From: CAIOZA01 sp964464375
GTDB lineage: Bacteria; Bacteroidota; Ignavibacteria; Kapaibacteriales; UBA2268
NCBI GenBank assembly: GCA_964464375.1
Contig: CAYXFU010000038.1
Coordinates: 1 to 35,812 of the forward strand
Length of the DNA stretch: 35,812 nucleotides
Direction: 5' to 3'
Shown: positions 6,627 to 16,530 of the stretch, piece after piece
Layout: the number at the start of each line of letters is the position of its first letter
Numbering within the stretch: position 1 is the stretch's first letter
Made by a program: the position numbers and the translations under genes
The notes under the pieces: model-generated
The model's input: the letters and a program-made list of their open reading frames with translations, nothing else
Told to the model about the DNA's origin: nothing
The model's database searches: none

Positions 6627-7952
6627 ATGAAAGCATTTCTATTTATTTGTGTTGCAAGCATCGTTATCTTTTCTAATCTCACCAATGCACAATGGGAGCA
6701 ATTAAATACAAACGATCAATTTATAAATATGATTTCTATCGATCCCTTCAATGATAACAATATGCTTGTTTCTAATACTCGTTCTCTATTTTATTCGACT
6801 GACAAAGGCACAACTTTCAGAATTATTAAAACACCACCGGATTGGAATTCTATATGGTCAATGTCTCTTTACAAAGGAATTATATATATTTTTGACATAA
6901 AGCATTCTAAAGGGATCTATATATCTAAAGATACAGCTAAAACATGGGAGAAAATCTACCTTTATTGGATTTTAAATGGCAATAACAGAAGTGACACTCT
7001 CTATTGTGGTGATATTATGGGAGACCATATGCAAATATCTGAAAACAGGCAACTTGTTGGTGGTGGTGGAATGGGATTATATTTATCTCCCGATAATTTT
7101 AAAAACTGGAAAATTATTAATTATAGAGATAGTACAGGTAATCTAGCTCTTTATAGACCTCCGGAAGAGGTCTCGTGCTTTACATTTAATGATAGCTTAA
7201 TTGTAACTCACGAATTAGGGGGTAGATTTGGAGGACTATTGCTCACCAGTAATGATGGTAGAACATGGAAACGCATTGATTCAAATTTAATTCCCTATGA
7301 ACCCATTGATCAATCCAGAGTGACATTTCTTAAGCTTCTTGGGAATAGACTTTTTTTTAGTATTGAAAATAAAGGAATTTTTAGGACAGAAGATTTTGGT
7401 ATAACTTGGAAGAAAATAAGTACTGAAACAGGAAATTTAAGAAAAGTGTGTAATAATGTTATGTTTATTTTAAATGGGAAATTGTTTTTTTCTCTTGATT
7501 TTGGAGACTCTTGGCAAGAGCTTGATGCCTCTTTATATGATCCTAAAGATCCTAATATTGGTGATTTTGGATTCAATTCTGAATATTTCTATATCGCCTT
7601 TAGTGGCTTACATTGGCAGCCAAAATATTATGGTCTTTATAGAACAAGAATTAAGGATTGTCTTCCTTTATATACTGATATTGAAGAAATCCATTTACCC
7701 AGACCGGAAGGGATATATCCCAATCCAGCCACGGATTTCATAGAAATTATTGTAGGGACACAGCTTGCTGTGTCCGACCAAAGCGATGTGAGTATTTATA
7801 ATGTTCTTGGAGAAATACAGACCACCCCGTCACTTCGTGACACCCCTCCTTGGAAAGGAGGGGAAAAAGTTAGAATCGATGTGTCCGGCTTGGCACCGGG
7901 GATGTATTTTGTTCGGATTGGGGATAAAGTTAGTAAGTTTGTGAAACTATAA
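6627..7952 (+). CDS. T9SS-exported BNR-repeat beta-propeller protein
   Basis: The start is ATG 6627, with GGAG seven nt upstream and a signal peptide (MKAFLFICVASIVIFSNLTNA, then QW); an in-frame TTG four codons earlier lacks such support. The 441-residue product has BNR motifs (YSTDKGTTF, ISKDTAKTW, LTSNDGRTW, RTEDFGITW, FSLDFGDSW), so it is probably a six- or seven-bladed propeller like the protein at 1-1156. The C-terminal sorting domain runs from YPNPATDFIEI to the stop, ending in GLAPGMYFVRIGDKVSKFVKL. It contains two in-frame palindromic insertions, VGTQLAVSDQ and TTPSLRDTPPWKGG. The second is the same as in the 1-1156 gene, and the DNA around it (CAAAGCGATGTGAG) is shared too, suggesting recent common origin or gene conversion of the tails. 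Confidence 0.87.
   Translation: MKAFLFICVASIVIFSNLTNAQWEQLNTNDQFINMISIDPFNDNNMLVSNTRSLFYSTDKGTTFRIIKTPPDWNSIWSMSLYKGIIYIFDIKHSKGIYISKDTAKTWEKIYLYWILNGNNRSDTLYCGDIMGDHMQISENRQLVGGGGMGLYLSPDNFKNWKIINYRDSTGNLALYRPPEEVSCFTFNDSLIVTHELGGRFGGLLLTSNDGRTWKRIDSNLIPYEPIDQSRVTFLKLLGNRLFFSIENKGIFRTEDFGITWKKISTETGNLRKVCNNVMFILNGKLFFSLDFGDSWQELDASLYDPKDPNIGDFGFNSEYFYIAFSGLHWQPKYYGLYRTRIKDCLPLYTDIEEIHLPRPEGIYPNPATDFIEIIVGTQLAVSDQSDVSIYNVLGEIQTTPSLRDTPPWKGGEKVRIDVSGLAPGMYFVRIGDKVSKFVKL
7756..7775. repeat. 20-bp inverted repeat in the T9SS tail (site 1, copy C)
   Basis: GGACACAGC-TT-GCTGTGTCC is read in frame within VGTQLAVSDQ, between FIEI and SDVSIYN. This is the third unrelated palindrome found at this protein position. 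Confidence 0.85.
7818..7863 (+). repeat. Composite double-hairpin repeat in the T9SS tail (site 2, copy C)
   Basis: GTCAC-TTC-GTGAC at 7829-7841 and CCCCTCCTT-GGA-AAGGAGGGG at 7843-7863, preceded by CAGACCACCCC. It matches the sequence at 1-46 in reverse complement and is translated identically (TTPSLRDTPPWKGG). Confidence 0.88.
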
Positions 7953-7991
7953 AGCATAAAAGATTCCTGTATGTACAGGCATGACAAGCAA

Positions 7992-8022
7992 AAAGAGGTT
8001 GTCTTACTCAGACAACCTCTTT
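7992..8022. terminator. Bidirectional terminator between the propeller gene and rpoC
   Basis: A perfect 13-bp stem (AAAGAGGTTGTCT and its complement, loop TACTC). On the minus strand it is followed by TTTTTG, so it should end the rpoBC transcript 25 nt after the rpoC stop. On the plus strand the short T run could also end the converging gene. Confidence 0.9.
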
Positions 8023-8046
8023 AAATCTAAAACCGAGTAATTCAGT

Positions 8047-11000
8047 TTAATCTATTGTTGCTAGTTCAGTTGCAAATTCAATTTCACTTAATGATTTTTC
8101 ATCAGTTGGTTGTATCTTGCGAGCAATATTCCTCTTACCGAAAATATTACCTACTTCACTAATAACATTCATTTCCTGATATTTCCTAAGCCCTGTTCCG
8201 GCAGGAATTAACTGACCAAGAATAATATTCTCTTTCAATCCTATCATGTGATCAACCTTAGCGGCTACTGATGCATCGGATAGGACTCTTGTTGTTTCCT
8301 GGAACGATGCAGCCGAGAGCCAGCTCTCAGTCGTAAGTGATGCCTGAGTAATACCGAGAAGCATTGGCTCAGCAATTGCACCATCAGCTTGTCGGCTGTC
8401 GGGTAATCCTTTAGTCTTCTTCTTCATATCGGTTATTACTTCTTTGAATTTCTTTTTGCTAATGTGTTGATTTACTTTGAATTTTGATTCACCCTTTTCA
8501 AGGATAACAACCTGATTCTTTAGTTTGTCATTTTCATCGATAAATCTCAAACGATCTATCTGGTCGTTTTCAAGGAATAATGAATCGCCCGGATCCACAA
8601 TTCTTTGTTTCTGCAACATCTGACGTACGATAACTTCAATATGCTTATCGTTAATCTTCACGCCCTGCATACGGTAAACTTCCTGAATTTCGTTCACGAG
8701 GTATTCCTGAACCGCATTTGGACCTTTGATTCTAAGAATATCATGCGGGTTGATCGAGCCTTCTGTCAAACGCTCACCGGCACGAAGGAAGTCATCATCC
8801 TGGACAAGAACATACTTACCAATTGGTACGGCATATTCCATTGTTGTCTTTTCGTCGAGTGATGTTATTGCAATAATTCTCTGTCCACGTTTTGGTTTAT
8901 CAAATTTAACAATACCATCAATATCAGAAACGATAGCAGGGTTCTGAGGAGCTCTTGCTTCGAATAATTCAGTTACTCTCGGCAAACCTCCGGTAATATC
9001 TCTGGTTCTTCCCAAATCTCTTGGGATTTTGACCAATGCAGTTCCAATGCCAACTGGTTCATCATCTTCAACTCTTAATTGAGCCTTTGCAGGAATGTTG
9101 TAGGCTTTAAGAACTTTACCTTCATCATCAATAATTTCAATCATCGGAGATTTAGTCTTATCTTTTGATTCAATGATAACTTTGGAAATGTGACCTGTCT
9201 GCTCGTCATTTACCTCACGGAATGTAATATTCTGAACCAAATCTTTGAATCTTACTTTACCATTGAACTCTGCGATAATAGTTGCATTGTAAGGATCCCA
9301 CTCATAGATCATCTGCCCTTTGGCAACTTTATCTCCTTCGTGGACCTTTAAAACAGCTCCATAAGTAGCATCATAATGTGTCATAACACGGTTACTGTCA
9401 GGATCAAGGACATTAATAAGACCACTTCGGCTGACGACCACGCTGATTTCGTTTTCTTCATCATCAACGTATTTTACAAGTCTGACATTTTCAAATGTAA
9501 TAACACCGTCAAACTTAGACGTTACGGATGATTGTGATGCTATCAACAAAGCGGTACCACCAGTATGGAAAGTACGCAATGTAAGCTGTGTACCAGGCTC
9601 ACCAATTGATTGTGATGCTATTGTACCCACTGCTTCACCAACGTCTGTCATCTTTCCGGTTGCCAAGTTACGTCCATAACATTTAGCACAAACTCCACGT
9701 CTGGATTCACATGTTAATACTGAACGAATCATAACATACTCGAGAGCACTCTCATCAATCGCCTGTGCAATTACCTCGTCAATAATAACTCCAGCAGTGC
9801 AAATAAGCTTATCACTTATCGGATCTATAACATCATTCAAAGTAACTCTTCCGAGTATTCTCTCATACAATGGTTCTTTTATTTCTTCACCGTCTTTGAG
9901 GGCTGACATTTCAACACCACGGATTGTGCCGCAATCAAGGCTGCTAATGATAACATCCTGTGATACATCATGAAGTCTTCTTGTCAGGTATCCTGCATCA
10001 GCTGTTTTAAGAGCTGTATCAGCAAGTCCTTTACGAGCACCGTGAGTAGAAATGAAATACTCTAGAATCGACAAACCTTCTTTAAAGTTCGCAATAATTG
10101 GGTTTTCAATCAATTCACCGGTTGATCCGCTTAAGGATTTCTTCGGTTTTGCCATCAAACCGCGCATACCTGCTAACTGGCGAATCTGTTCTTTCGAACC
10201 ACGAGCCTGCGAGTCAAGCATCATCCAGAATGTGTTGAATCCTTGTTCAGCTTTCATAAGATCCTGATAAAGCTTGTCTGCAACTCTGTTAGTTGCCGTT
10301 GACCATGTATCAATAATCTTGTTGTATCTCTCACCAGAGCTGATAACACCATTGACATAAGCAAATTCAATTTCATCAATTTTGACCTGAGCAATATTAA
10401 TGATCTCTGTTTTCTCTTTTGGAACAAGCACATCTGCCACAGACACGGATAGACCACCTCTTGTTGCATAAGCAAACCCTGTTTCCTTCAAGTTGTCAAG
10501 GAATTCAACAGTAAGTGCCAACCCGACTGTACGGAAGCAAATACCAATAATTTGGCGTAATCTTTTCTTGGTCAATACTTCATTTAAATAACCTATTCCA
10601 TCCGGTACAATTTGATTGAATAATACTCTACCGGTTGTAGTCGATATTAACTTACCTTTTATTCTAACTTTAATATTAGCATGCAAATCAATGATACCTG
10701 AATTGAAGGCTATAATAACTTCAGATGCTGAAGAGAATAATTTGCCCTCGCCTTTTAATCCGTGTCTGCTTTTTGTGAGATAATATACACCAAGAACCAT
10801 GTCCTGCGACGGAACTGCAATTGGATCGCCGTTCTGAGTGTGCATAATATTGTGAGGAGCAAGGATTAATAGCAATGCTTCTAGCTGTGCTTCATAACTT
10901 ATTGGAAGGTGGACAGCCATCTGATCACCGTCAAAGTCAGCGTTAAAAGCCGTACAAACCAATGGATGAAGCTGAATAGCTTTTCCCTCAATTAGTCTGG

Positions 11001-12339
11001 GCTGGAATGCCTGAATACCAAGTCTATGAAGTGTAGGAGCACGGTTAAGTAGAACTGGATGCCCGTCGATAACCTTCTCCAGAATATCCCATACCTCATT
11101 GGTCTTGCGCTCAACCATCTTTTTAGCACTTTTTACAGTCTTAACATGTCCACGCTCGATAAGTTTACGGATGATGAAGGGTTTGAATAGTTCAACAGCC
11201 ATATCTTTGGGAAGACCGCATTCATGAAGCTTAAGTTCAGGACCAACAACGATAACAGAACGTCCTGAATAATCAACTCTCTTACCTAGAAGGTTCTGAC
11301 GGAAACGTCCGGTCTTACCTTTCAATGTATCAGCGAGTGATTTTAAAGCTCTTTGAGATTCGCTTCTTACGGCTCTTCTACTATTATCAAACAAAGCATC
11401 AACTGCCTCCTGAAGCATTCTCTTTTCATTTCGGAGAATAACTTCCGGAGCTTTAATATCTATTAATCTCTTCAAACGATTATTTCTGATAATAACTCTT
11501 CTGTACAAATCGTTCAAATCGGATGTAGCAAATCTTCCTCCTTCGAGTGGAACCAAAGGTCTTAAGTCCGGAGGAGTTATAGGCACTACATCGAGTACCA
11601 TCCATTCGGGTTTATTTCTTTCGGCTAAACCTTCGTAAGGTATGAAAGCATCAAGAATTCTCAATCTCTTTAACAAATCTGCTTTTTTCTGCTGTGAGGT
11701 CTCTTCTCTTAGAATCGACTTCAGATCAAGATAAGTTTCTTCAGGATCAATCCTTTTAAGCATTTCCTTGATGGCTTCACCACCAATGAGAGCGATAAAC
11801 TTATTTGCATCTTCATCATCAAGATTTTTTTCTTCTTCAGAAAGTGAACCCATAACTTCCAGGTACTGCTCTTCAGTCAGTAAATCTGCTCTTTGAAGTC
11901 CTGTCTTACCTGCCTGAACAACAATGTATGATTCGTAATATACTATTCTTTCAATATCTTTCGTAGGAACACCAAGAATCGCACTTATCTTGCTTGGTAA
12001 TGTTCTTAAGAACCAGATGTGAACAACAGGGACTGCTAGCATTATATGTCCCATTCTTTCACGTCTGACAGACTTTTGAGTTACTTCAACCCCGCATCTG
12101 TCACAAACAATGCCTTTGTACCTGATTCTCTTATACTTACCACAGGCACATTCCCAATCTCTGATAGGACCAAATATCTTCTCGCAGAACAGACCATCCT
12201 TTTCAGGTCTGAACGAACGATAGTTGATTGTTTCAGGTTTTGTCACTTCACCGTGTGAACGGTTCAATATGCTGTCAGGAGAAGCAATTTTAATTGCTAT
12301 CTGAGAAAACCCCTTCTTAGGTATCGTCTTGGACTGCAT
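8047..12339 (-). CDS. rpoC: DNA-directed RNA polymerase subunit beta'
   Basis: This 1430-residue protein is the clamp and catalytic half of RNA polymerase. The first zinc site is C64, C66, C79 and C82 (ECACGKYKR ... VCDRCGVE). The metal-binding loop NADFDGDQMAVHLP starts at residue 466, giving catalytic D468, D470 and D472. The second zinc site is C803, C877, C884 and C887. Length is usual for Bacteroidota and relatives, which lack the very large proteobacterial inserts. It is the last gene of the cluster; rpoB ends 43 nt upstream and AGGA precedes the ATG. A bidirectional terminator follows. No frame break or odd residue is visible. Confidence 0.99.
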   Translation of the reverse strand: MQSKTIPKKGFSQIAIKIASPDSILNRSHGEVTKPETINYRSFRPEKDGLFCEKIFGPIRDWECACGKYKRIRYKGIVCDRCGVEVTQKSVRRERMGHIMLAVPVVHIWFLRTLPSKISAILGVPTKDIERIVYYESYIVVQAGKTGLQRADLLTEEQYLEVMGSLSEEEKNLDDEDANKFIALIGGEAIKEMLKRIDPEETYLDLKSILREETSQQKKADLLKRLRILDAFIPYEGLAERNKPEWMVLDVVPITPPDLRPLVPLEGGRFATSDLNDLYRRVIIRNNRLKRLIDIKAPEVILRNEKRMLQEAVDALFDNSRRAVRSESQRALKSLADTLKGKTGRFRQNLLGKRVDYSGRSVIVVGPELKLHECGLPKDMAVELFKPFIIRKLIERGHVKTVKSAKKMVERKTNEVWDILEKVIDGHPVLLNRAPTLHRLGIQAFQPRLIEGKAIQLHPLVCTAFNADFDGDQMAVHLPISYEAQLEALLLILAPHNIMHTQNGDPIAVPSQDMVLGVYYLTKSRHGLKGEGKLFSSASEVIIAFNSGIIDLHANIKVRIKGKLISTTTGRVLFNQIVPDGIGYLNEVLTKKRLRQIIGICFRTVGLALTVEFLDNLKETGFAYATRGGLSVSVADVLVPKEKTEIINIAQVKIDEIEFAYVNGVISSGERYNKIIDTWSTATNRVADKLYQDLMKAEQGFNTFWMMLDSQARGSKEQIRQLAGMRGLMAKPKKSLSGSTGELIENPIIANFKEGLSILEYFISTHGARKGLADTALKTADAGYLTRRLHDVSQDVIISSLDCGTIRGVEMSALKDGEEIKEPLYERILGRVTLNDVIDPISDKLICTAGVIIDEVIAQAIDESALEYVMIRSVLTCESRRGVCAKCYGRNLATGKMTDVGEAVGTIASQSIGEPGTQLTLRTFHTGGTALLIASQSSVTSKFDGVITFENVRLVKYVDDEENEISVVVSRSGLINVLDPDSNRVMTHYDATYGAVLKVHEGDKVAKGQMIYEWDPYNATIIAEFNGKVRFKDLVQNITFREVNDEQTGHISKVIIESKDKTKSPMIEIIDDEGKVLKAYNIPAKAQLRVEDDEPVGIGTALVKIPRDLGRTRDITGGLPRVTELFEARAPQNPAIVSDIDGIVKFDKPKRGQRIIAITSLDEKTTMEYAVPIGKYVLVQDDDFLRAGERLTEGSINPHDILRIKGPNAVQEYLVNEIQEVYRMQGVKINDKHIEVIVRQMLQKQRIVDPGDSLFLENDQIDRLRFIDENDKLKNQVVILEKGESKFKVNQHISKKKFKEVITDMKKKTKGLPDSRQADGAIAEPMLLGITQASLTTESWLSAASFQETTRVLSDASVAAKVDHMIGLKENIILGQLIPAGTGLRKYQEMNVISEVGNIFGKRNIARKIQPTDEKSLSEIEFATELATID

Positions 12340-12382
12340 GACTATTTCCTTCTTATATATATAATTATTATCTTTTTTTAAA

Positions 12383-15300
12383 TTACTCTATCTCAATTTC
12401 AAGGCAAAGACCCTGTAATTCACGAACAAGAACATTGAACGATTCCGGAATGTTAGGATCTGGCATATTATCACCCTTAACTATCGCTTCGTACATCTTT
12501 GCGCGACCCTGAACGTCGTCAGATTTAAGTGTAATCATCTCTTGGAGAGTGTGAGCTGCTCCATAAGCTTCAAGAGCCCAAACTTCCATTTCTCCTAGTC
12601 TCTGACCACCGAATTGTGCTTTACCACCCAACGGTTGTTGAGTTATCAAAGAATATGGACCTATAGAACGTGCATGTATCTTATCTTCAACAAGGTGAGA
12701 CAGTTTGAGCATATAAATGACACCAACTGTAATTTCCTGTGTGAATGGCTCACCTGTTCTGCCATCAATAAGTTTAGTCTTACCTGCAGCCGGTAAACCA
12801 GCTTTTGTTAGATATTCTTCAACTTCTTCCCATGTAGCACCGTCAAAAATAGGTGTAGCAAATTTCACGTCAAGCTTTTGCCCAGCCCAACCAAGAGCAG
12901 TTTCGAACAACTGACCGAGGTTCATACGAGATGGTACGCCAAGTGGATTCAAGATTATTTCTATTGGTGTTCCATCCGGAAGGAAAGGCATATCTTCAAC
13001 GGGTACTATTTTGGATACAATACCTTTATTACCGTGACGACCAGCCATTTTATCACCAACCATCAGTTTACGCTTCTTGGCAACATAAACCTTAGCCATC
13101 TGCAGAATACCGGGTTGTAGCTCATCTCCAGCCGCAATTTTATTTTTTTCTGCTTTGTAATTACCTAATATGTCATTCTTCTTTGCCTGGAAATTTTTCA
13201 ACATCTCAGACAATAACTCTTGTTTATGCTTATCAGCTAATACTGTATGATGAATATCTATTAATTCGAGCTTTAAAGTTCCATCTATATATTTCTCTTT
13301 AATTGCTTCAGCCGTAACTGTAGCGCCACTTCTAAACACTGACGAACCTGTCGACAGTTTTAGCCCCATAATTTTTTGCCCATCAAGAATTTTAATTAAT
13401 CTAGACAATCCATCATCATCAATCATCTTAAGAGCATCTCTTTCTCTTTTGGCAAGCACATCCTGACGTTTCTTCTCGTCAGCACGAATTTCTTTTTCAT
13501 TGGTAACAGCACGGCGAGTAAATAATTTTGTATTAATTACGATACCCTTCAAACCCGGTGTTGCTTTTAATGAAACGTCCTTGACATCTCCTGCTTTATC
13601 GCCGAAAATAGCTCTAAGTAGCTTCTCTTCTGGTGTAGGATCTGTTTCTCCCTTAGGTGTAATTTTACCAATTAAAATATCACCTTCCTGTACTTTCGCA
13701 CCGGTTCTGATGATACCACCCTCGTCGAGATCTTTTGTTGCTTCTTCACTCACGTTCGGAATCTCGCGTGTGAATTCCTCCTCGCCACGTTTTGTATCTC
13801 TGACCTGTAGTGTAAACTGTTCGATATGGATCGAAGTAAATACATCCTTTGCAATCATATTCTGAGAAATAATGATAGCATCTTCAAAGTTATAACCTCT
13901 CCATGGCATGAACGCAACTAAAATATTACGACCTAATGCTAATTCGCCATTTTCGGTAGCGGCACCGTCAGCAAGTGGCATTCCTTTGAATACTTTCTGT
14001 CCGACTTTAACAATAGGTACCTGATTTATACAAGTATCCTGGTTTGTACGGAAGAATTTTAGTAAAGGATATTCAACTCTTCTTCGGAAATCAAACGATT
14101 TTATTTTGTCTTCATCGGATCTTGCGTCATTATAATCAACTATAATATAATCAGCACAGACGTAATTTATTACTCCGTCTGCTTCTGCAAGTAAAAGAGT
14201 TCTCGAATCGAGAGCTACTTTTGCTTCCATACCTGTACCAACTATTGGTGATTTTGGCTTTAAAAGTGGAACAGCCTGACGTTGCATGTTAGAACCCATT
14301 AATGCACGGTTAGCATCATCGTGCTCAAGGAAAGGTATCAAGGCTGAAGCAGCACTTGTTATCTGATCTGTTGACACGTCAATAAACTGTACTTCATTAG
14401 GATCAAGAACAACGAAGTCTCCGGATAATCTTGCCTTTATTTTGTCACCAATTAGGTTCATATTGTCATCAATCTGAATTGATGCTGGTGCAACAACGAA
14501 TCCTTCTTCCTTTTCTGCAGTCAGATAAACAACTTCATCAGTAACATGAGCTTTAACAACTCTTCTGTAAGGTGTTTCTATGAATCCTAACTCATTAATT
14601 TTTGCATGCATAGCAAGCGATGAAATAAGACCGATGTTCGGACCTTCAGGAGTTTCAATCGGGCATAAACGTCCATAATGAGTATAGTGAACGTCACGAA
14701 CTTCAAATCCTGCTCTTTCTCTTGTTAAACCACCAGGACCTAAAGCAGAAGTTCTGCGCTTATGAGTTAGCTCCGAAAGTGGATTTGTCTGATCCATAAA
14801 CTGTGACAGCTGGTTTGTTCCGAAGAACTGATTGATTACCGAACTGATTGTTCTGGCATTAACGAGCTGTGCAGGGGATAAATTTTCACCATCGTGAATA
14901 CTAAGTCTTTCTTTGATTGTTCTGGACATTCTGGCAAGACCTACATTGAACTGTGCAGTAAGTTGCTCACCAACAGAACGGACACGCCTGTTGCCAAGGT
15001 GATCAATATCGTCACCTGTCTGTTTAGTGTCATGCAGTTTCAATAGATGTCTTATTATGGCTACTATATCTTCAACTTTTAGAGTTGTAGTTTCTTGTTC
15101 AATTGTTAAACCAAGTTTCTGGTTAATTCTAAAACGTCCTACAGCGCCTAGATCATATCTCTTGGCATTGAAGAACAATTTTTCGAGAAGAGCCTTTGCA
15201 GTTTCCATATCAGGTGGCTCACTAGAGCGAAGCTGACGATAGATAACCTCAAGAGCGTCTTCCTGATTGCGGGACGTATCCTTTGTCAAAGTTTTGGCGA

Positions 15301-16219
15301 TAACAGGTTCTTCTGTGGGATCGGTATAGTTAAAGAGCCTGACAGGAGTGATTGTTGTTGATTTCATTTTCTCAAGCAATACTTCATCAACAATCATATC
15401 GCGTGTAGCAATAATCTCACCTGTTTCCAGATCGATAACATCACTGGCAATTCTTCTTGCAAGTTTTGATTCGTCCATTTCTTCCGGTGGAAAATATTCA
15501 GCTAGATCGAAGAGATTCAAAATTTCCTCGTCCGATGAAAAACCGATAGCTCTTAGAAGAGTTGTTACAGGGAATTTCTTTTTCCTGTCGATATAAGCAA
15601 ACATCACATCGTGGATATCTGTAGTAAATTCAATCCATGAGCCACGGAAAGGAATAATTCTCGCTGTATAGATTCTAGTTCCGTTCGGATGCATAGCATC
15701 GTCGAAGAATACACCTGGAGAACGATGAAGCTGGGAAACTATAACTCTCTCGGCACCGTTGATAATAAACGTTCCTCTTGGTGTCATAGCAGGTATGTTA
15801 CCCAAATATACCTCTTGCTCTATAGATTCAATATAGTCCTCAGATTCCTTAGCCGCTTTGCTCGATAGTCTTAACCTTGCCTTCAATGGTTTAGCATAAG
15901 TTAATTCCCGTTCACGGCATTCTTCTTCTGAGTATTTTGGCTTATCAACAGAGTAATTGATATATTCAAGCTGGAAAATGGACGATGAATCTTCAATAGG
16001 AAAATTCGTCCTGAAAGCCATATCCAATCCTTTGTAAATCCGCTCTGATGGTTCAATTTCCTCTTGCAGAAAATCACGATAAGAAGCTAGCTGTACGTTC
16101 AGCAAGTCTGGATAGTCAGTTTCTATCCTACTACTCGAAAACGTCACTCTCTCTCGAAGTCTTACCAAGCCATCTTTGGATTTGAGAATTTTTTGTACAT
16201 TAGATTTTGTGTGTTCCAC
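12383..16219 (-). CDS. rpoB: DNA-directed RNA polymerase subunit beta
   Basis: I choose GTG 16219 as the start (VEHTKSNVQKI, 1278 residues) because GGAGG lies six nt before it; an upstream in-frame TTG at 16237 has no such signal and would put that GGAGG inside the gene. The rifampicin-pocket segment (LSQFMDQTNPLSELTHKRR, then TSALGPGGL) is intact. Residues matching E. coli D516, H526 and S531 are D476, H486 and S491, so the sequence predicts rifampicin sensitivity. The downstream GRLCPIETPEGPNIGLI motif is also present. The gene lies between rplL, with a hairpin in the 311-nt gap, and rpoC. Confidence 0.99.
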   Translation of the reverse strand: MEHTKSNVQKILKSKDGLVRLRERVTFSSSRIETDYPDLLNVQLASYRDFLQEEIEPSERIYKGLDMAFRTNFPIEDSSSIFQLEYINYSVDKPKYSEEECRERELTYAKPLKARLRLSSKAAKESEDYIESIEQEVYLGNIPAMTPRGTFIINGAERVIVSQLHRSPGVFFDDAMHPNGTRIYTARIIPFRGSWIEFTTDIHDVMFAYIDRKKKFPVTTLLRAIGFSSDEEILNLFDLAEYFPPEEMDESKLARRIASDVIDLETGEIIATRDMIVDEVLLEKMKSTTITPVRLFNYTDPTEEPVIAKTLTKDTSRNQEDALEVIYRQLRSSEPPDMETAKALLEKLFFNAKRYDLGAVGRFRINQKLGLTIEQETTTLKVEDIVAIIRHLLKLHDTKQTGDDIDHLGNRRVRSVGEQLTAQFNVGLARMSRTIKERLSIHDGENLSPAQLVNARTISSVINQFFGTNQLSQFMDQTNPLSELTHKRRTSALGPGGLTRERAGFEVRDVHYTHYGRLCPIETPEGPNIGLISSLAMHAKINELGFIETPYRRVVKAHVTDEVVYLTAEKEEGFVVAPASIQIDDNMNLIGDKIKARLSGDFVVLDPNEVQFIDVSTDQITSAASALIPFLEHDDANRALMGSNMQRQAVPLLKPKSPIVGTGMEAKVALDSRTLLLAEADGVINYVCADYIIVDYNDARSDEDKIKSFDFRRRVEYPLLKFFRTNQDTCINQVPIVKVGQKVFKGMPLADGAATENGELALGRNILVAFMPWRGYNFEDAIIISQNMIAKDVFTSIHIEQFTLQVRDTKRGEEEFTREIPNVSEEATKDLDEGGIIRTGAKVQEGDILIGKITPKGETDPTPEEKLLRAIFGDKAGDVKDVSLKATPGLKGIVINTKLFTRRAVTNEKEIRADEKKRQDVLAKRERDALKMIDDDGLSRLIKILDGQKIMGLKLSTGSSVFRSGATVTAEAIKEKYIDGTLKLELIDIHHTVLADKHKQELLSEMLKNFQAKKNDILGNYKAEKNKIAAGDELQPGILQMAKVYVAKKRKLMVGDKMAGRHGNKGIVSKIVPVEDMPFLPDGTPIEIILNPLGVPSRMNLGQLFETALGWAGQKLDVKFATPIFDGATWEEVEEYLTKAGLPAAGKTKLIDGRTGEPFTQEITVGVIYMLKLSHLVEDKIHARSIGPYSLITQQPLGGKAQFGGQRLGEMEVWALEAYGAAHTLQEMITLKSDDVQGRAKMYEAIVKGDNMPDPNIPESFNVLVRELQGLCLEIEIE

Positions 16220-16232
16220 CGATACCCTCCGC
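16213..16232 (-). promoter_or_regulatory. Ribosome binding site deciding the rpoB GTG start
   Basis: Minus-strand sequence GCGGAGGGTATCGGTG: GGAGG, six-base spacer, then GTG. It supports the shorter rpoB start over the upstream TTG. Confidence 0.75.
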
Positions 16233-16421
16233 AACAAATTTATTTTTATTGTATTTTGACATTATAACATGAAAAAAATAGGACCTTTTGACATACATCC
16301 TTCTTCTGAGGACATATCTCAAAAAATCCCAAACATTTCAAAACAACTGATTGGCAATTGTTTTCTTCCTTCATTTAAAGCCAAAAATTGATAATTATTA
16401 ATACCATTTAAAATTAAAACC

Positions 16422-16450
16422 GGGGAAGAGGCTTTTTGCCTACTTTCCCC
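16422..16450 (-). promoter_or_regulatory. Candidate attenuator hairpin between rplL and rpoB
   Basis: On the minus strand GGGGAAAGTAGGC-AAAAA-GCCTCTTCCCC forms a stem with a small internal mismatch, followed by GGTTTTAATTTT. Partial termination between rplL and rpoB is known in E. coli, where it lowers polymerase relative to ribosomal protein output; the same role here is inferred from position. The rest of the gap 16220-16530 is A/T-rich, holds the N run and shows no gene. Confidence 0.6.
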
Positions 16451-16518
16451 TGTTATTTTCGCTGTAACTTCGAAGAAATTATTTAAAACTTGATCATTGG
16501 TAAATCTTATTGTTTTTA

Positions 16519-16528
16519 NNNNNNNNNN
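16519..16528. other. Run of ten Ns (assembly gap)
   Basis: Ten undetermined bases two nt beyond the rplL stop codon. Similar AAATTATTTAA-like sequence occurs on both sides (near 16478 and 16529), so the join may be approximate and its true length unknown. Confidence 0.98.
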
Positions 16529-16530
16529 AA

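Noticed and set aside
13500..13865. Plus-strand open frame of 121 codons inside rpoB
   Set aside because: Antisense to a fully conserved rpoB segment; its composition follows from the opposite-strand codons.
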